64,000 bases of DNA from Pseudomonas sp. LFM046 (GTDB lineage Bacteria; Pseudomonadota; Gammaproteobacteria; Pseudomonadales; Pseudomonadaceae). The stretch lies in assembly GCF_000949385.2 (NCBI RefSeq), contig NZ_JYKO02000001.1, positions 5,848,441 to 5,912,440 of the forward strand. Direction: 5' to 3'. The translations under genes and the position numbers were made by a program. Positions 63,704 to 64,000 of the stretch are shown in pieces. Below the pieces are notes generated by a model, which searched no databases, was not told where the DNA came from, and saw nothing but the letters and a program-made list of their open reading frames with translations. How positions within the stretch are numbered: the stretch's first letter is position 1; each line of letters begins with the position of its first letter.

Positions 63704-63731
63704 TTGACAGCGAGTTTGAACGCTGTAGAAT
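63704..63731 (+). promoter_or_regulatory. rrn promoter P2
   Basis: TTGACA (63704-63709), 16 bp, TAGAAT (63726-63731), then GCGCC. Confidence 0.85.
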
Positions 63732-63810
63732 GCGCCTCCCGCTGACGAGAAGAGTGAATCGGATCGGAAGCGCAAGCGGTTGAGTAGAAACGAAAATTTC
63801 GAAAAACAGC

Positions 63811-63838
63811 TTGACAGCAAGAACGGCTAGCGTAGAAT
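63811..63838 (+). promoter_or_regulatory. rrn promoter P3
   Basis: TTGACA (63811-63816), 16 bp, TAGAAT (63833-63838), then GCGCGG. The AT-rich GAAAATTTCGAAAAA at 63792-63806 is a good UP element. Confidence 0.85.
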
Positions 63839-63875
63839 GCGCGGCCTCGGTTGAGACGAAAGACTTGATCGAAAC

Positions 63876-63887
63876 GCTCTTTAACAA
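63876..63887 (+). promoter_or_regulatory. rrn box A antiterminator
   Basis: GCTCTTTAACAA at 63876-63887 matches the conserved box A of bacterial rRNA leaders, 38 bp after P3, and is followed by the AT-richer leader up to the window end. Confidence 0.85.
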
Positions 63888-64000
63888 CTGAATCAAGCAA
63901 TTCGTGTGGGTGCTTGTGAGGTAAGACTGATAGTCAACTGATTATCAGCATCACAAGTAACACTCGTGAATTCGAGAGTTTATTTGCGATTGCTGAGCCA

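Larger units (their letters stand above)
63496..64000 (+). promoter_or_regulatory. rRNA operon promoter and leader region
   Basis: 505 bp with no protein gene. Three sigma-70 promoters in tandem (63547, 63704, 63811) with 16-bp spacers and GC-rich discriminators lead into an antiterminator box A and a leader that would reach 16S rRNA beyond the window. AT-rich tracts before the first and third promoters may be UP elements. Confidence 0.88.

Overview
The window is high-GC gammaproteobacterial DNA that reads as a Pseudomonas chromosome. Evidence: the block metNIQ, lipoprotein, znuBC-zur/znuA, split nrdJab, thrB, polA, ersA, engB, cytochromes c5 and c4, dsbA, dgcP, ampDh2, kinB-algB, gltP has the gene order I remember from P. 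aeruginosa PA5505 down to about PA5479. The species is probably a non-aeruginosa member of that lineage (P. resinovorans/otitidis-like), because a DASH cryptochrome interrupts the order and repeat families unfamiliar to me from PAO1 are present. The species is inference.

Layout. 1-7.2 kb: tail of an unknown gene, methionine ABC importer, lipoprotein, and the zinc regulon with a Zur box between zur and znuA. 7.2-14.5 kb: B12-dependent ribonucleotide reductase in two genes, homoserine kinase, DNA polymerase I and the sRNA ErsA behind a sigma-22-like promoter. 14.5-23 kb: EngB, cytochromes c5 and c4, DsbA, an EEP-fold hydrolase, diguanylate cyclase DgcP, DASH cryptochrome, MarC and AmpDh2. 23-29 kb: KinB/AlgB and WrbA, separated by a tandemly duplicated segment with two sigma-54 promoters and small membrane peptides. 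29-44.5 kb: GltP, SpmAB-like protein, DUF5924, GNAT, a PAS chemoreceptor co-transcribed with a globin-PAS-GGDEF-EAL protein, Na/Pi transporter, TerC, CitM, AEC permease and a GFA protein. 44.5-48.5 kb: a large DUF4105 protein, two DUF2388 and two DUF1127 small proteins. 48.5-53.2 kb: CoA transferase and the pnt transhydrogenase operon. 53.9-59.7 kb: a MalT-like LuxR regulator and the DUF1329/DUF1302 pair. 59.9-63.5 kb: glutarate catabolism (gcdR, gcdH, gcdG). 63.5-64 kb: tandem promoters and leader of an rRNA operon; the 16S gene lies beyond the window.

The most distinctive feature is at 26.2-28.5 kb. The segment from the 5' end of algB to the 3' end of wrbA is present twice in tandem. Each copy keeps two 15-bp palindromes exactly 31 bp apart, followed about 72 bp later by a consensus -24/-12 promoter and then a small hydrophobic peptide gene. 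The junction between copies is a fused wrbA'-algB' remnant. AlgB, an NtrC-family activator with an intact GAFTGA loop encoded immediately next door, is the obvious candidate activator, but that is inference.
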